The position numbers were made by a program, and so were the translations under genes. DNA of 64,000 nt, taken from Erythrocercus mccallii. Its lineage: Eukaryota; Chordata; Aves; Passeriformes; Dicruridae. Positions 61,683 through 64,000 of the stretch are shown one piece after another. The stretch covers positions 1 through 64,000 of the forward strand of contig VZRG01001564.1 of the NCBI GenBank assembly GCA_013397435.1, read 5' to 3'. Each line of letters starts with the position of its first letter. Positions within the stretch are counted from its first letter, which is position 1. Under the pieces are notes generated by a model. The model was given only the letters and a program-made list of their open reading frames with translations. It was not told the DNA's origin and did not search any database.

Positions 61683-61718
61683 GGGTGGTGGGGCAGTGGT
61701 GGGGGTGGCTGGGGAGGG
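61683..61718 (+). other. Potential G-quadruplex motif
   Basis: Five runs of three or more G (61683-61685, 61690-61693, 61701-61705, 61711-61714, 61716-61718) are separated by loops of 4, 7, 5 and 1 bases. This satisfies the usual quadruplex-forming pattern on the plus strand. It lies about 190 bases past the CR1 copy. Confidence 0.6.
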
Positions 61719-63686
61719 CAGCCAGGTGTTGTTGCTGGCACATCCCCTTTGCATCAGTTCAGCTCTCAGCTGGCAGTAGGTGTGAAAAGACATCTCAGCA
61801 TCAAGGCTGTCTTTGTGAAATGGTTTGACACAACGTGGCACGTTGAACTGCAGATAGTGTTTTGTGCCTTTTTTTTCCTCTTTGAGAACAAACATGTAGC
61901 TCCTTGTTAGTGGTTAATAAATAAGAACAGAAAAATTTCTCCAGCTATACATTCAAAAGTTTGCATTCTGTGGGCAAGGAGGGAGTTAAATGTACAAGTC
62001 TCTGATGGAGTCATAAAATGGTTACAAAGAGCTGCATAAGAAAATGAATGTCTGTGTGACTCTTTACCCCTCAGAACCCCAAAAGAGAACAAAAAGGGGC
62101 TGATCTGAAAGTTGTTGCAGGCTGGGATTTCAACATACCTGTGGAGTACCTGCCCTGCCTCTGCCCATCTGCCAGTGCCACTTGTAGTTCTGTAGCGTCC
62201 ATCCTCTGCTCCCTTTGGTGTTGCCAGGGGTAAACAGCACTGCAGCATCAGTGTTTGCTTCCCAAGGCAGCCCTCTGACTGCTCCCAGTCACCACCTGAG
62301 CAGTGGATGGGCATTGCTGAACACTGTGTTACTCCTTCCTAATTCCCATTTACTGTATGTACCTTTCAGAGTCTCACAGGGCAAAAGATAAAAGAATACA
62401 AATTCCTGTAGTGTAAATAGAAATCCCAGTGCTAAGAAGCAATCCTGAAATGTACTGCAGGATTTTCTATTATTTAGGAACACTGAAAATCATTATTTTA
62501 TGAAGTAAAATATGTAAAAACATTTCTGTATAGTTCTTTTCCAAATCTGACACAGACGCTTTTTCCTCCTTTTTTTAAAGCAACCATTTAATAAAGTCTG
62601 ACACTTAGCAATGTTTTGAAATAATTTTTGCTGCTCTGCCAGCAGTTAGCTTTGCTGTGAATCTCTAAAGACAAATCCATCTACAGTGAATCTAGCAAAA
62701 TTCAGCTCTGTGTTGTATGTCAGGGTTGAGGACTGCTTGTCAGCTCTGGCACTGTCAGATTTTATCTTTAAATATGACAGGCAATTTGTTCAGGGAGCAC
62801 TTCTGAATGACAAGATATAGTGGTGTTGTAAAACATGGCACCTGTGTGGTATGCCCTGCCTCTGTGGACATCAGAGGCTATTGTTTCCTTTGCTATTAGA
62901 CAGCCACAGTCACACAATAAGGTGTGTAAAATGTTCACAGAAACCTTTTAAATAGAGTAGCAGGAAAGTAGATACCCTGCGGTCATTTAAGTCAGGCCAT
63001 TTATCATTTTATCTTATAGAACACAACATTCGCTAAAATGTGATGTAAAGAGAAAACCAAACGCTCTGCTGAGCAATGCCGGTGCAAGCCAAGGGTTTGA
63101 GCCATGCTTCAATAAAAGAGGGTTATCTTTAAAGTGAAATGCAATAGAAAAATTAGGATTTTAACTCCTTCCCAGTCAGACAGCTAGCAAGAGCCATGCA
63201 GAGGGCTGTTGTTGGCATATGGGATGAATATGGTCCCACTGAAAAATCCTCTGTTACCACAGTGGGGCTTCCTGGAATAGGGCAATCAGAGCAGGTGATG
63301 AAACATTAACACACCTGATATGTTTGGTTTAAAAATAAATAAATAGAGGGTCCTTTAGGATAATTTTCTTGAAATATAAACCAGATCAAACTGGGAAAAT
63401 TAAAGTGGAGACATCATGCGTATGCTACTGCTGAAGGCAAGAGAGGATTTTTTTACCCTGCCAGGGCCATATGTTCATAGGGCTTCCTCAGAACATGAAT
63501 GTAAAGCTGAGTCAGTCTGGCACAGTCTGACGCTACAGAGGCACTGCATGTAGGCATATCCCAAAAGACCTGTGCTAATGCTCGTGCCCTGCTGACAGGG
63601 AGTGGTGTCTGTACCCTGCAGGATGTGGGACAGAACCAGCACACTCTTTTAAAATTTAAATAAAATCATCCCTTTAGGCTTTTGTG

Positions 63687-63719
63687 TTGGCCACCTTTGG
63701 TTACCAAAGAGGTGGCCAA
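63687..63719. repeat. Imperfect inverted repeat (hairpin)
   Basis: TTGGCCACC at 63687-63695 pairs with GGTGGCCAA at 63711-63719. Inside it TTTGGT pairs with ACCAAA around a single central T, with a two-base bulge on the right arm. Thirty of 33 bases can pair, although a real loop would open the innermost pairs. No terminator or RNA gene context is evident. Confidence 0.8.
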
Positions 63720-64000
63720 GTGCTGCTGCCTGAAAGCTGAGTGCCTGTGCAGCTGCCTGTCAGCCAGGACATTGCTGGCTCTGTCCAGTGGAGCTTCTCC
63801 CTTGCCTGTACAGGACTTGTAGCCCTTGCACATGAACCAGCTCCTGAGCCCATCCCTTCCCAAGCAGCACCACTGCCCTGCCCCTCCCTGTCCTTGCCTA
63901 TCTGCCAGCCAGTGAAACTGCTTTACAGCCAGGGGAGGAGGTGCAGGTCTGCCCCTGTGGGTGAGGGAAGGGATCTGATCTGTGGTGTGCATTCCAGTTG

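Larger units (their letters stand above)
61493..64000. other. Noncoding GC-richer DNA, no gene recognised
   Basis: GC content is higher than in the left half, with a G-run cluster at 61683-61718 and an imperfect hairpin at 63687-63719. Overlapping frames at 61520-61910 and 61907-62314 (up to 135 codons) occur on both strands. They lack splice signals and recognisable domains, as expected of GC-richer noncoding sequence. The last 300 bases are C-rich on the plus strand. Confidence 0.55.

Noticed and set aside
61907..62314. Minus-strand frame of about 135 codons
   Set aside because: GC-richer sequence with overlapping frames. No splice sites or family resemblance.
1..64000. CRISPR arrays, operons, tRNA or rRNA genes
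   Set aside because: No spaced direct-repeat array, no compact coding strand and no recognisable structural RNA motif was seen. A covariance-model scan would be needed to exclude small RNAs fully.

Overview
The window reads as vertebrate nuclear DNA, most likely from a bird and plausibly a songbird. It is AT-rich and almost empty of open reading frames: the longest is about 150 codons and resembles nothing I know. There are no operons, ribosome binding sites or other prokaryotic signs. The interspersed repeats give the best clue to origin. Three CR1 LINE 3' ends are present (27.5-27.9 kb and 50.0-50.2 kb on the minus strand, 61.3-61.5 kb on the plus strand). There are also MIR-type CORE-SINE remnants (about 10.0, 34.4 and 55.6 kb), one ancient amniote repeat (about 33.0 kb) and one LTR-like block (about 20.3-21.5 kb). 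I see no Alu or L1. CR1 as the main LINE with low overall repeat density is typical of birds; the narrower songbird guess is weak.

The only convincing protein-coding feature is one terminal exon on the plus strand, at 49596-49749. A good splice acceptor precedes an acidic reading frame of about 50 residues, which ends in a stop. A short 3' UTR follows, with an AATAAA signal and a GT/T-rich element behind it. I could not identify the protein. The exon implies that most of the window left of 49.6 kb is a long intron of this gene or lies between genes, with the remaining exons outside or too short to recognise by eye.

Layout. 1-7.5 kb: noncoding, with a GC-richer patch near 1 kb and an RFX X-box-like palindrome at 5.4 kb. 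7.5-8.5 kb: a homeodomain-motif-rich block that looks like a conserved enhancer. About 10 kb: a MIR fossil. 16.2-16.7 kb: another enhancer-like block. 20.3-21.5 kb: LTR-like block with CCAAT, TATA and polyadenylation signals, followed by a 34-bp duplication. 27.5-27.9 kb: old CR1. 30.35-30.59 kb: a hexamer pyrimidine microsatellite containing a 105-base assembly gap. 33-34.5 kb: ancient repeat remnants. 40.7 kb: (TA)n. 45.7-48.3 kb: enhancer-like AT-rich blocks. 49.6-49.95 kb: terminal exon, 3' UTR and poly(A) signal. 50 kb: CR1. 53.6-64 kb: GC content rises, with a younger CR1, a G-quadruplex motif and an imperfect hairpin.

I found no new multi-gene system. The points most worth checking are the unidentified terminal exon, the candidate conserved blocks, the LTR-like block with its adjacent duplication, and the gap-spanning microsatellite. 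Family assignments were made from remembered consensus features without any database search.
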